Assembly: GCA_009760855.2 (NCBI GenBank)
Contig: WPIO01000012.1
Location: 5,887,501-5,951,500, forward strand
Length of the DNA: 64,000 nucleotides
Direction of reading: 5' to 3'
DNA from: Cristatella mucedo
Taxonomy: Eukaryota > Bryozoa > Phylactolaemata > Cristatellidae
In this document: in pieces, positions 32,510 to 44,737 of the stretch
Position numbering within the stretch: position 1 is the stretch's first letter
How the letters are laid out: each line of letters starts with the position of its first letter
Notes under the pieces: generated by a model
What the model was told of the DNA's origin: nothing
Seen by the model: the letters and a program-made list of their open reading frames with translations, nothing else
Databases searched by the model: none
Position numbers and translations under genes: made by a program

Positions 32510-32640
32510 TTGGCCGGTGGGTTAAGGTGCTCACTTTTAATGACCGAGAAAGTTAGCTCGAGTCCTGCGACATATGCGAAGCTCCTTCCTTTAAAGAGAG
32601 ACTAGGATATCTTAGGGCGCTATACAAATGAAGTATTTTC
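32510..32640 (+). mobile_element. tRNA-derived SINE, family A, diverged
   Basis: Head 'ctttggccggtgggttaagg', B box 'agctcgagtcctgc', 'acatatgcgaagctcc', then 'agagagactaggatatctta' and 'gggcgctatacaaatgaa'. More substitutions than the 39378 copy. Confidence 0.78.
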
Positions 32641-35100
32641 CTATGCAAGGCGAGTCGGCCGCTGAATTTTAGGCGCACGCGGAGGGCGTATCTGCGAATC
32701 GCTCGACGCTCAAAACAGATGCGCTCGCACCATAACTCCTCGGAGGCCACTCAGACGTGCGCGCCAGCTCGCCTGCTCGTCTGCTTCCGCTCTCGCAGTG
32801 GACAGGTCTGCGACGCAGCGGCGACGCGTCGGCTGCGGCCCGCGGCGTCTGCTCGCCCGCGTAGCTTCTCTGCTGCCGAGGCCGCGGGGGCGAGAGAACT
32901 GGCGCGGCCCTCCGCGTAAGTGGCTGCCGCGCTGGCAGCGCCGAGCCACGAACGTGCGAACCGAGCCTCTGCGACGGCCGTCTGAATGCGCGCCGCCGCG
33001 GTCGCGGCCGCCCCCCCCCCGGCGCACCAGCGCGTGCGCTCCTTAGTTGCGCGTGGGTGGAGCTGCCGAAAAAAAGGCTGCCGAAAGGCGAGGCTGCCGA
33101 GCGGCTGCGCGGGCAGCCTTTCGCGGCTTCGATCCCTGGAAATACCGGCTGCGATCGGAGCCGGCGCGCACATCCGGCGGGCGCTCCGCCGCCGCTGCCG
33201 CCGAGGCGCGCGAGGCCTCGTCTCATCGAGCGGACGAGTCGCGCCGCACCGCGCGCCGCGCTGCTGATAAGGGCGCACCAGCGAGCGCCGGCAGCGTCTT
33301 GGCGTGGCCCCGGCGGTCGGCCGGCCGGCAGGCCGGCCGCCCGCCTTGGCCGCGCGTCTCAGCGATGGCCCGGTGCGCGCCGGAGAATGGCGCGCGAGTG
33401 TCAACAGTGAACCCTATTGAATGGGCGGACGGCCGAGGAGCGATGCCTGTGATCGATCGGAAGCCCGAGGAAGCTCGCCCGGCGGGCCGACAACACGATC
33501 GCGCCCTCGAGGCTCGACCGCCGAGCAGCTGAGCTAATCCCGCGCTGCCGCCGCCGCCGCCGCTGCAGCGCCGACGGTAGCGACGAGATCGCTTCGTAAA
33601 GGCGCGGCGCGGCGCATTACCGTAATCCGATACATGTTCGACGGCTGCTTGAATTGCACGTCGCTCGCCGGCGGGGCGAGCCTAGGTCTCTCAGCCTCGA
33701 TTGGCTGCCGCGACGCCTCCGCCGCTGTGGCGGCCGCCGTCGCCCCCGAGTCCGCCGCCTCCGCTGCCGCCGCGGTGTGCGTTTCTCGCCAGTCACGTGC
33801 GATAGGAGTCGGATCGTAGGCGTAGGGCTGCAGGAGCCCCGTGGAGCCTAAGCGCCGCTGGCACCGACCTGGAGGGGCGTGTCAGGTCGGTCGCACGGCC
33901 GCCCAACACGCCCCGCGCTGTTCGTAAGACTAGCTACCTCGGCAAGATCGAGGTCTGGCGCCTGCTCGGCTACGCCTAGATGCTGGCGCAGCTCCAAGCG
34001 TTCCACCACCAGGCGCAGGCTTTCGGCTCGGTTTAAAGTCTTGGAGTCTCTTAAAGTCTTAAAGGTGGCAGTAATCGGCGGGTTTTTTAAAGTCCCGAGC
34101 GCTGGAGACTGTCGGCTACAAGGGCATGTCCTCTGCTGCGGCTGCGGCAGCGACGGCGGCACTCGCTGCTGCTACGAGACAGTCGTGCCGCGAGGCACGA
34201 GGCTGCGGGCAGTTCGCTCGTGCAGCCTCGTGCCTCGCGGCTCGTGCCTCTCACTTCACTGGACGAGCGCCTCCGTCGCTTACCTCCTCCATCAACGGTC
34301 TTCCGGTTCAAGTTGTGAGCCTAATATTCATTCGCTCTTACGTTTGACCTGAACTTTGTTGATGTTCGACTGCGAATCGACAGCTTGGCGGTCTGTCGGT
34401 GCACTATGACATGAGATCCAGCATCTCAATCGCTTTGCCTTTGGTTCGCCGTCCTGGCCGAGGGACGCGATGCTGTATTTCGGATGAATCAAGCATGTGC
34501 AGGGCATTATTGCTTTCTTAAACATGTAACCTACTCGCTTAGAACAGAGAAGCCTAGATGTGATGTCATCTTCAAACCTTCGCGGGGCGAGCTCATCAAG
34601 ATCCACGCGACTATCGTCTTTAATCACCTGCCGAAGCTAGGCGCAGCCAAGCCGCGAGAAAAGACCGAGTTCTTGTGCTCTGCGGGCGCAGCTCTCAGCT
34701 CGGTTTCGCCCGCGGGTGCTATCGATGATCGCGATTGGCGAATTTATAGAAATTGAATAGTCAAGATTGGTGTAAATTAGTGAATTGAGGTAGTTGAGCA
34801 AGCTCTGGCGAATGAAGTACCCGTGTTAATAGTCAACGGGAATGTTTCTGTTCCTCCCGACTCTTACCGGCTATCGACGCGTATTCAGCTGTCGCTAGCT
34901 CAGCGAAAACCTGCGAATTTAAGTCGCGCGAAGCTGACTCATCCTTTTAGCTCTCCTCCAGCCTACAGTTGTAAATCACGATCTACCTACTTGACCTCTG
35001 GCTGAGAAATTCACTAAGTGGCTAAACCACAGGTGCCCTAGTGATATCGAAAGTCAGAAAGTCAGCAGTCAGATGTGGGGAGCGTCAATATTTGCTGATT
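32641..35100. other. CpG-rich to about 34.8 kb, no recognised gene
   Basis: Long open frames on both strands (for example 33404-32751 minus, 33047-33532 plus) are overlapping and Arg/Ala-rich. Contains an imperfect hairpin near 33074-33126 and the perfect hairpin at 34187-34241. Confidence 0.35.
34187..34241. repeat. Perfect hairpin, 20-bp arms, 15-base loop
   Basis: 'gccgcgaggcacgaggctgc' (34187-34206) is exactly complementary to 34222-34241. Copies of the word 'gcacgag' occur on both sides. Confidence 0.95.
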
Positions 35101-35265
35101 TAACTCAGCCTCGTTTGTATAGCGGCAGAAGAGCCTTAACGGCTATCACCGTCGCTTTCAGTTAGAAATAAAGAATCCATAGTCGCCCACTGCAGTATTC
35201 GAACGCACGACCTCGATCGTAAGGAGTGAGCACCTTAACTCCTGAGCTATCATGGCCCTATGACC
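35101..35265 (-). mobile_element. tRNA-derived SINE, family B
   Basis: Minus strand: head 'ggccatgatagctcaggagt', 'taaggtgctcactcc', B box 'cgtgcgttcgaatactgc', then a body ending 'gataGCCgttaaggctcttc' and 'tgccgctatacaaacgagg'. The body differs from family A and matches the copies at 60205 and 40740. Confidence 0.8.
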
Positions 35266-35925
35266 GCTAATCCATGCTAAAGCGTTTCTCTTCCCACTTG
35301 ATTGAGAAAGGAAGCAGCAGGCTCGAACACTTGGATTCATATTGTAGTAATAATCTAACTGCTCCATATTTCAACTTCCTTGTGTCCTTTTAAAAGATGT
35401 GCTGTCAGATGTGTTGTCAGAGACTAACTATAGTTTCCGATTGCCGGAGGATGGTTTTTGGTCATACTAGTACGTACTCGGAGGCCCAAGAATAGCAATG
35501 TGTGAGCCCAGCTTTAAATTCTTCGCTGTGTTGTCAAGAAGCGGTGGCATGTTTACTAAACGTTTCGCGTCTTTGGCTTAAACATTCATTAGTTGTCGCG
35601 ATATATATTAATAAGACAGACATAGGTCAATGTTAAAGGTCATAGGTCAAGGCTAGAAAATAAACTACCCGCGAGTTCAACGGTTTCTCTGTGTAACATT
35701 ATGCAGTGGCTGGTTAGTCGGATTGGTAATGAACTGATTTTGTGTGAGGCTGACTGCTAACCCTTGCAAATTTGCTTGACGTCTAGATCAGAGCTCTCCT
35801 TGACTGGTTTCTGACAGTGTGTCTACAGGAAGAACTGTCCTAGATACTTTTTTCAGAACTTTCTGTCACGGCTCCTGAACTTGGGCTCCTTGTCAAAAAC
35901 ACAGCACTAACACAACGGGTGCTAC
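35266..35925. other. Unassigned stretch
   Basis: Short repeats of 'aggtca' around 35621-35650. No gene seen. Confidence 0.3.
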
Positions 35926-37200
35926 TATTTTCAGATGCCTGCTAGATATCAAGTCTTTCTTGAGCACCTGGCATCTCACCTGGCCATCACTGCTCTGCAA
36001 TGGCTTTGATCAGATCTCAGCGTCAGATTTCAGAGCGTTAATGTCAACAGCCAGCAGTCATCCGAGAAGCCTCTAAAGTATGGGGTACCAAAGGGATTTG
36101 TGCTCGGTCTACTTCTTTTCACACTGCATACTCTCCCTCTAAGAGATGTAATCACCAAACAATCTAGGCATTCATTGTTATCCAAATGACATCCAGATTT
36201 ACCTGTGCTGCGATTCTTCCCTGCCTTCTAGCACGTCGAAATCTACTAACTCGCTTGCAACCGGTATTGCAAGCGTTTGCACTTGTATGAGAACAAACTT
36301 TCTCGAATTGAATGTTGATAAAACAAAATTGAACGCCGATAAAACCAACTTATTAGTCAAGGGCAACCCAAACGTTACTAAAAAAAGGATCGGCCAATCT
36401 TTAGTATGAGCTCGGTGTGCATATCTCGTGTTATGCACGCTCGAAATTTGGGCGTCCTGCTCCAAAGTGACCTTCCGCCACATGACCGCATCAGCCCTCA
36501 AGTTAAATCTTTCCTATTTTCAGCTAGTATTATTGCGAAAATAAATTTGAGCCTTCTTAGGTAAGGGTACCGCAGCCAAACTGGTCATGCATTTGTGAAA
36601 TCCCTTTGTATACCTCTACAACTCGCTACTGGCAGAGCCTTCCTGCCTGAGGAATAAGGCGTGCATAGTTGATGGAAAACTCAGCAGTTAAGCTTGTCTA
36701 TCGTGACCGTCACAACTTCGATACTACATCACTTCTCTCCCACCTGTACTGGTTCCCCATCCAGCAGCTTATTGACCTCAGATGTTCTGCCACTCACTTT
36801 TAGGTCCCCTCATTATCTGGCTCCTGCTTACGTATCCCAACTACCTCCCAATTCGGCAAGGCGTCGTACTTACCACTCTTCTGACTCGAAGCTGTACCTC
36901 TAGTCAACCTGAAATCTTGGAGATTGTGCCTTAAACTCGCATGCTCCCAAAGCATGGAATTTACTACCGACTGATGTCACAGCATCCGCTAACTCCACGA
37001 AATTTAAAAAGAAGCTAGAAACTCACATTTTCTTCACGTCATTGCTTCGTCCGCATGCATAGTCTCACGTGTCCCTATGCAAGTTGATACTGTGCATGTT
37101 ATAACGAAACACTAAGCATGCTTCTTGTTTGCAGCATACTTGAAGTGCCTAAAAGGAAATTTAGTTCTTCCAGGCGCTAGACAAGTGAGCTATTAATGCT
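35926..37200 (+). mobile_element. L2-clade LINE, decayed 5'-truncated copy
   Basis: Frames give 'YQVFLEHLASHLAITALQW', a degenerate LPHGSVLG..LF.LYTLP block at 36080-36140, a YADD-box relic near 36175-36195, LNVDKTKLN, 'LNLEFRLVMHAR'-type debris, then the carboxyl blocks around 36700-37030 (LLSHLYWFPIQQLIDL). It ends with '.tgaagtgcctaaaaggaaat' and 'caggcgctagacaagtgagc' at 37138-37190, the L2 tail. Many stops and indels. Confidence 0.82.
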
Positions 37201-38107
37201 ATTGTCACTTGTGAAGCTACCGCCTCCAAGAGAGGCTAAAGATTCGTAGATGCCACACCGATAGGCGTGGCAGGTGGCGCCAACGAAAACAGAGCACAGC
37301 AGCTACAAGGAATACCCTAATACCTTAATAACACTTCTGTGTCCTCAACCGTGTAGCGGTATAGCCTAAGGCCACTGAGAGCCATATCTGAGCCTATCTA
37401 GCCATTTGTTACCACTCAGTAAACAGCACTCCAAAGCATTCTACTGTATACGGTCTAAGCTAATGATTATGACACGTCTGGTTCCAGATGCATATAGTTC
37501 ACGAACCGCTAATAGTTCTAGAACTCGCGTTCTGGCTGATTTAGCACGTCAGCGTTTCGGCAAGCCCTGTGCATTTGTTATCAGGTCGCTTTCGCCAGTG
37601 AATACGATCGGGTGATTGACGATTGATAAGTCGTATAGTGCGGCGGTGCGCGTATGGCACTCCTCGCGACCACTTTCCAGCCCCGACCGCCATCCCAGCC
37701 AGCCACTTCCAAGCGGCTCCGTCAAAGCACCTATCGAGTGTGTCAAGTCAGCTGCCCGCCATAAGTTCAGGGCCAAAAAGTCACTGAGGACATGCTCCGT
37801 CGTTCGGAGGGCTGGCGACCCGGTCGAGGTGCCGATACAGCGAGGAGCTGTTAGCGATGCTATAGGGAACTCAGCGGTCGCTTATATGTGAGCTGATAGA
37901 TTGCATTGGTCGGTGATATGTGAGCTGATAGATTGCATTGGTCGCAGAAATGTGAGTGCAGTGCCGTGCGTTCGCGTCACATGAAGTGCCAAAACGGAAC
38001 TCGTCGATGCAGCTATCTTAATCTTTGTCGCAATCAAACCCACACAATCTGGCATACTTTGATTTAGATTTTCACTGAAGCCCGTTTCTTGTGATGTGAA
38101 ATTAAAC
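37201..38107. other. Unassigned stretch with a 32-bp tandem duplication
   Basis: 'atgtgagctgatagattgca' and the bases after it occur twice at 37886-37949 with period 32. An open frame 37616-37891 is unrecognised. Confidence 0.35.
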
Positions 38108-38420
38108 GATAATAATAATAATAATACATTTGTATACGCCCTCGGAGAACTGAATCTCTGTCTAGACACTTTACAGATGCTGTATGGAAAGCATTACCAA
38201 ATGTTTGGTGGTAACCTCCGCAAGCAGCAGGCACATTGTAAGCAGTGGCATTCGTATTTCACTACTGCTTAGCATTAGCCATCGTCTGATTCTTATCCAC
38301 GCATGAGATCGGTTGACAGCGGATACTCCAAAATACACTGCCCCTCGCTTAAGATACACCTCGCCATGACCTTTGAGCCTTGTGCTATGTGCTTGCAAGA
38401 TATGTCAATTAAATTTAATG
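38108..38420 (-). mobile_element. L2-clade LINE 3' end
   Basis: (ATT)n tail at 38108-38126 on the minus strand, 'agagattcagttctccgagg', then a 3' UTR with 'ggaggttaccaccaaacatttgg'. The 3' UTR variant is shared with the copy at 41470-41700, defining a subfamily. Confidence 0.78.
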
Positions 38421-38935
38421 AATGCACAGGGCACGCACTTTTAGCGTCATAGCGACGGCAGATCTTACGAGACCTCTAGGTTCAGCCAAATGTGTAAGAT
38501 TACAGGCAATCCTCTTCATACTAAAAGGATACATAATAAAGCCAGCCGGTGTAGAAAAGATCTCCCAGTGGCTAAACAATCCTTAAAATGTCCCTGTTTC
38601 CACGCAGAAAGCACGGTATAAAAGTGTTAATACTACAACTACACTTTTACTAACTGAAAATAGCAACTATTAATAACTCCGCGTCCATTCCCTGTATTAA
38701 CCATCGGGTTGGCGATAATTCCAATTCGTCAGTCGCACATTTTGACATGCGCTTGTTGTGCTTAGCTTTTGGTGCCCTGCGTTTACGTTCACAGTTGCTC
38801 ATGCATCGTCTTTGTGAGCCAAAAAAGTGATCAAGCAGGCACTTGCGCCGCGCGAGCACCTGCAACGGCAAGCTCCGCTTCACTAGTGGATCCGGTGACG
38901 AGCTAACGATGACGTGCCCTCGATATTGATACGAA
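38421..38935. other. Unassigned stretch
   Basis: No gene or named repeat recognised. Confidence 0.3.
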
Positions 38936-39070
38936 CGTGCTGCAGCAGCTCCTCAACTCGAGTTCTATGCCGCAAACACAGTGCACATAACGGGTGCGAG
39001 TTCTTTCAGGTTCGCGATAGATACCAAGATCCTCTTGAGCACTTTTCATCTCGCCACTGTGCACACTAAC
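38936..39070 (+). mobile_element. Short L2-clade LINE fragment
   Basis: 'cataacgggtgcgagttctttcaggttcgcgatagataccaagatcctcttgagc' parallels 35915-35970 in the preceding LINE copy, i.e. the stretch equivalent to DTIDHQVLLERLSSRLG. No other LINE sequence adjoins it. Confidence 0.5.
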
Positions 39071-39194
39071 ACTACCGAATTGACAAAACAACGCCTGCAA
39101 AGAGACTTGGTTCTCTTGCAGGGATGATAAACAAAAGTGCCAACTTTATCTTGGTTGTTATTATTTTATAAGTTAATAATAAAGATGCATTTTG

Positions 39195-39345
39195 GCTTAT
39201 TCAGCAGTCTCACTTATTTAGCGGCAGAAAAGCATTAGCGGCGCTCATTCCTGCTCACAGCGGGCAGTAAATTATTTCGCAGAACTCGAATCCGAGACCT
39301 GGATCGTGTACTGTACGCATCTTACCCAGTGGTGGAGACAATGGG
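39195..39345 (-). mobile_element. tRNA-derived SINE, family B, diverged
   Basis: Minus strand: B box 'ggattcgagttctgcg', the tail-side words 'cgccgctaatgcttttctgc' and 'cgctaaataagtgag' as in other family B copies. Confidence 0.65.
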
Positions 39346-39377
39346 CAAGGGGCATTCCCCCCTACAGACGCCATCCG

Positions 39378-39532
39378 CCGAGCTGGTTTGGCCTAGCGGT
39401 TAAGGTGCTCGCCCCGACCAAGGTCTGCCTGAGGTCGCGGGCTCGAGCCCCGAGGCATATGTGAAGCGCCTGAATAGAGATTAGGTTCTCTTGGGGTGCT
39501 ATATAAATGAATTACATATTTTTTTATATATC
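39378..39532 (+). mobile_element. tRNA-derived SINE, family A, best-preserved copy
   Basis: Complete layout: 'gagctggtttggcctagcgg', 'ttaaggtgctcgccccgacc', 'aaggtctgcctgaggtcgcg', B box 'ggctcgagccccg', 'aggcatatgtgaagcgcctg', 'aatagagattaggttctctt', 'ggggtgctatataaatgaat', then A/T-rich end. It has A-box and B-box internal RNA polymerase III promoter elements. The tail resembles the L2 3' end (see findings). Confidence 0.92.
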
Positions 39533-40738
39533 CACCTGGATCGTCACCTAGTCCTACGCCACCCCCTCCCGACAGTCACCAACGCAGCAATTGTATCTTA
39601 ATTCCACTCAGCATGCAACCGCCTAGTTTGCGTTTAATGCTAAAAATAATTTTGAGAAGTATTGTTTCCTTAATTGCGGGTCTACGCCCACCAATAAAAA
39701 GAATCTTGCTGGTCTTGCCTGCCTGCGTAATAATTTTGCAGGTCTTGCCCCCTAGATAAAAGTTCTGCTCCGCCACCAATCTTACCCCTGTGACGAAGAA
39801 CTAAGGGCGCCAAAATGGTTGCTGGCAGACCTCCGCCGACCGAGTCCGAATTGATGCACCGTGCCCCCCTTTTTAGCCTCCTGAGATTGGCCGTCCTCAA
39901 AACGCGGGTTTTGCCTTCCTTGGCGAAATAACTCGCAAATAGCGACCCAGTACTACGCCAAGCTTGTTGCTTAAACACTAATGGGGAAGCGAGATGCTGG
40001 CTAGCGATAAAGGAAGCGATCGTGCAGTCCTCAATTTTTTCTCTGTCAAATTTTGTTAGCATTCGTGGCAACGACCTTGCTATGGCCTATTGCTTATATA
40101 TACGCATGAGCCAAACACTCTTGATTGATTAATTCCAGCGATTTACCTGCAGCAGCATTCCCTGCTCGGGATGCCTGCAAAGATGGTTAGCTTTCTGTCA
40201 TTCCAGCTGCGCTTAGCATCTAGAAAAGGAGAGAATGCAAGTTTTCTCTATCCCGTCGATAAGATGGGGTTGAAACATCCCACGCTCTCCGGCAAATTGA
40301 CAGTATACTAAGCTCCTTGTTAAACTGCTTAAGCAAAGATATTTTGTTGATTTATGGGTCGGCTTAATAGAGCTTTGCTGTGCCTCTGTCGCTAAGAGTC
40401 CCGAGTGAAATGAAGGGCATTTGTCGCCAACGGCTACCGGCTAGGGTGTGGCACGTAGCTTCATGGGAGTCTTTTTTTTCTCGTTCGCTCTTACAACTCG
40501 GGCGTCTCGTTTTTCCTCTCGCTGACTCCCACTTACCCACTGGGCTTTCCAAAAAAAAATTCTTTTTAGAGGTAGAGCTAGGACAGATTGCAGCTCGCTG
40601 AAATTGCAGCCGTTTAAGGCGTTAGCAAAGTTAAGTTGCAACTAACTGGCAGTGGTGAATACATCCTACTTAGCTGCGCTGCTGTCGCCAAGTCCTGCTA
40701 GGAACTTTTGAAATGAAACTAACGGTTGGCTTATCGAA
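39533..40738. other. Unassigned stretch with a possible protein-like remnant
   Basis: On the minus strand 40071-39860 reads MPRMLTKFDREKIEDCTIAS then FIASQHLASPLVF and RTANLRRLKRG, which has ordinary protein composition but no family I recognise. Nothing else seen. Confidence 0.3.
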
Positions 40739-40960
40739 CGGCCAAATTTATATCGTGGCAGAAGAGCCTTTGCGGCTGTCATCCGGCTCTTGGTGGATAG
40801 CAAAAGATTGCCGGCAGCAGGACTCGAACCCAATACCTGAGTCGTGAAGTGCAAGCTCCTCCTGACCTCGTCCAAGACCCTGAGGTGTTCGCCGATTCTC
40901 GTGGCGATCATGTAAACGCTAGATCTAGCGAGCGGCACTGCCGTCATTAGGCCAAAATGT
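40739..40960 (-). mobile_element. tRNA-derived SINE, family B
   Basis: Minus strand: 'ttttggcctaatgacggc' head region, an extra segment, B box 'ggttcgagtcctgctgcc', then 'gatgacagccgcaaaggctc', 'ttctgccacgatataaat'. Head and B box are separated by more than usual, suggesting an insertion of about 60 bases. Confidence 0.65.
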
Positions 40961-41467
40961 ACGAGCGCACGCCATGCGAATGTCTAATGTGGCATGCTTG
41001 TCCTCTCAGGCCATCCGATAGCCATCAGATCAAACCGTTGCGGCGAAGAATTGGACACGGGACAGTGAGAGACCGAGCATCGGTGGCTGCTATCCGCGTT
41101 CGTGTCGTCTGCACAGAAAATCGTCTAGTCCACTGAGAGTACGATCGTCTGAGGGCTCAAAATGTATCTGAAGCCATCATGCTGTCGTCAGTCAACGATA
41201 GTTGGACGCATACACATATATGCACACACAAAATTATGCAAGATAGGTAGTAGCCGATATTTTTTAGATAGGCAGCTACATTAGAGAGATTATTAGATAG
41301 ATAGTTAGGTAGTCACTTGAGCCTATCGCTCACCCGAGTCTGCTTTAATCAAAGCGAAGCGATAAAATCAAAAGCACCGAATAACACGACAGCTTTGAAA
41401 AAATTCTTATAGTCAGGGCAGGAGATGACATCCGTATAATCTAGTCCATAACCCAGAGGTTTTTGCG

Positions 41468-41705
41468 CTACCTTTAATAATAATAATACATTTGTATAGT
41501 GCTCTCAGAGAATTGAATCTCTCTCTAGACACTTTACAGATGCTGCATGGAAAGCATTGCCAAATGTTTGGTGGTAACATCCGCAAGCAGCAGGCCATTG
41601 CCAAATGATTGGTGGTAACATCCGCAAGCAGCAGGCATAGTTTAAGCAGGCACATGCATACGAAAAACGAATCACAAAGAGCCACCGAATGCTGTAATAA
41701 ACAGG
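41468..41705 (-). mobile_element. L2-clade LINE 3' end with internal duplication
   Basis: (ATT)n tail at 41474-41488, 'agagattcaattctctgaga', then a 3' UTR in which the unit 'ccattgccaaatgattggtgg' through 'cgcaagcagcagg' is duplicated (period about 43, 41558-41633). Same subfamily as 38108-38420. Confidence 0.8.
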
Positions 41706-43976
41706 TGCGTTTAAGCTTCTTTAATGCCTTTGCAATGCATCGACGGTGAGAGTTCCAACAATAAAACTACCACGCAATTGTGCTAGCATGAACAGTGAGC
41801 CCTGTGGAAACAGTGATTGGTGTAACTATTTTAACCATACATTTACAAACGTTTGCCGGAACTCATTTTGGTCCGCTCTGCATTCTGCCCTTTGTGAAGC
41901 CTTCCAGGGTTTCTGGTCATAGCTGCAGACAGAAGCCTTACTGTCCAATGGAGATTTTTCTTTCAGATTTGCCGAAACCTATGAGCTTCACGAAATCGCT
42001 GGCGAGAGTGTATGGCATGGCAGCGTCGGGCTCAAGGAAAACGGCAGGTCAAAGAGAAAGCGTCACTTCGGCGGTCATGAAATCTTCATGTCCGCTGATA
42101 AGCTGTGCTTAAGGAAAAAATATTTCTAATTATGCCATGACAATTGCTTCGAGGCTTTGTAATACACTTTTCAAGATGAGCGCAGATTACAAGTCGAGCG
42201 AACAGAGTAAAACTATGTATGTTCCCCGTATATGACATTCTCTCATCGGCACCTCTAACCATGACGCGCAGCAGACACCATCAAAGCATTCAGACAAATG
42301 GCTAAATATAGACTCAGTTTGGTTCACATATTTACAGCAGGTATGCTTTTCACAGAGACAGCAGTCCACAAACCCTTGAACATCATTTTAGTCTGAATCA
42401 CATTAGTATCTTTTGGTTTAGGCCTTGCAGATGATAAGGCACAGAAGCAGGTTGAGTAATCGGCACTTTTTAGGATTAGCATTGTCTAAAGATAACAGAA
42501 GAGACTCGCTTTAGAGGTCTATTGTTGAAACAAAATTCAGGCTGATCCTAAGGAACTTATTCCGAAGGACAGAGATCCGCTAGCTGACTCGGACCGAAGG
42601 ACAAAGATCCACTAGCTAATTTTTTCACCGCTCTTGCTATATGTGCTATTCCTTTTATTCTGACAACTTCCGGTCCTGTCCCTCCTAGCAAGCACTGTTC
42701 TGCCTTGTGCTGTCCTGTTCTTTCCCGTCCAATCCTTTATTTTCCTGCCCTGCCCTGCCCTGCCTGGTAGTGCTTCTAAGCAGTGGTGATACCCGAATAC
42801 AATCATTGGATCTATTGCTTAAACTCTCATCCATCCAACTGCCTGCACAAAATAATAACGTCATCAATGCAAGTACTTGCACAAGGTAAAATCCTTGATT
42901 AAATGGCATTCGTAATATTTCTTATTCTCAGATAATGACATAATATTTGCCCTGCTGATGGATAGGCCAAATATTGTTATGCAAGCTTTCACAAATAATC
43001 GTATTATATGAATCAATAATGAACTCTGTTGGCAGGAATGTATACCACATTTACATTACCATATACATGACCGGCCTGAGATTCAGCTAACGACATCGTC
43101 TGCACTTCTTACGCCAAAAGACCACATAATGTCAGCAGAAGGCTTTCAAGTACAACCTGCAATCCCTCCTGTAATCTCTTCTGAAGCTTCAGGGCAATTG
43201 GAGTCGAAAGTTGAAGAGGATTTATATGCAATTTTAAAGAATCCAAGGAGATGAATAACTGGTATTCGAAAAAACAGAAAATCTTAAGCAGCTTTTAAGT
43301 CCGCAACTCATGATCAGTCCGTAAACTAAACTGAGCATTGCTTTTGGAATATGTATTGGAGATGAAACATGTTTTACTCTTGTATCTGTGAAAGTTATTA
43401 TTTTACAACGGTTTAAGGAAGTAATATAGGAGCGAACAAAGCAATAAAATAGTTTTGATTGAAACCGCAAACTGAATAGTCAGAAAAAATGGTATCTGGG
43501 TCACTGAAATTATAAGCGGAATCCATCTTCGTATTAAGAAGCACTTTGATGAAATTTATTAATGAGAGAAATATTTCTGTTTGACCATATACTGCTGGGC
43601 AGGGCTGTGTCTAGTCATTCAGAGCTAGCGGAAGTTGTTCGCTCTGTTGTTAGTTTGAAGGTGCCATGGGACCTCTAAAAGAGAGCAGCTGGTGATAACC
43701 ATGTATTTTTCATTCTTTACACTTTTGGCCACTGCCTCTTTTCTCTAACCGACGAAAGAAAACCTTAGCATATAGTTCAGGTCTGGCCACTTTAGAGAAG
43801 AGATTTGACGTCAGAATTTGAACCTAATTGTATTAAACCTTAAGAAATTCAGACTTGATCCACGTTGCAAGATGTCTCCAAATTTCATATGGCAAAGAGA
43901 ATCTTTGCTAATTGAAATACTAAAACTAATGTAAGACAAAGAAATTCAAGTACATTCAATCGCGTTTTCCGTTGCA
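41706..43976. other. AT-rich stretch, no recognised gene
   Basis: Contains a (CCCTG)n run near 42748-42765. Short open frames are unrecognised. No RNA gene seen. Confidence 0.3.
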
Positions 43977-44056
43977 GCAAATGTTAGGCGCCTAGAAAGA
44001 GATTGAGTTCCCTGAGGGCGCTTTATCAAGTGCATTATTAATATTATTATTATTAA
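43977..44056 (+). mobile_element. L2-clade LINE extreme 3' end
   Basis: 'gcagcaaatgttaggcgcct', 'agaaagagattgagttccct', 'gagggcgctttatcaagtgc' and (ATT)n. Only the final 80 bases. Confidence 0.88.
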
Positions 44057-44737
44057 GTAAACGATACAGGTCTTAGCAAGAGTGAACCTTGAAAATAGCA
44101 TATAGGAAAATGAAAACTGATAGTGCCGTTAGTCACTTGATGAAAATTTGATACAAACGAGGATGCCGATGTTTAGACCCTAATAAATACAATAACTTAA
44201 ACTTACTAAATGTATCAAATTATGTAGGCATGTTCTTGAAAATCAATTCATGACAGCGATTACCAGTAAACTAAAATAGTTCTAAGTACTTGAATCGAAT
44301 GCCTTGTAATGACTTTCATTCTGAGCATCCTTTTTGTTTTCATAGTTGTTCCAATTTTTTCTAATAATTCTTTTCTAATGAAATATTTATTCAGGTATTC
44401 GGTGCCATGGCGAAAAAATGTATTCCCTGAATTTAAAGCCCAAGTGAGGAAATGATATTGTCGCTAGACAAATTTCATTCAAAATCGCATATGCAAATTC
44501 ACTTTGCACACGTACAACTTTTAAAGGATTCTCAATGACTTTTATTCGAGCAGCGACGACAGTGTTCACAATACTTGTCTTAACATCTAAAACCGCTTTT
44601 GATTTTTTTTTGTTGGACTTTATCTAGCTGAGACGCTGCAGTCCTCTTAGCCTCATTAACAACGACAGCTCCCCTAGACAGTAAATGCTTATTTTGTTAT
44701 GAAGTCTAACTGGGAAGATGTATAGATCAGATTAACC
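44057..44737. other. AT-rich stretch, nothing recognised
   Basis: No gene, RNA or repeat could be supported. Confidence 0.3.

Noticed and set aside
39378-39450. tRNA gene call on SINE heads (also 44738, 58955, 60205)
   Set aside because: A and B boxes are present, but acceptor and anticodon stems do not pair properly and the same head repeats with SINE bodies.
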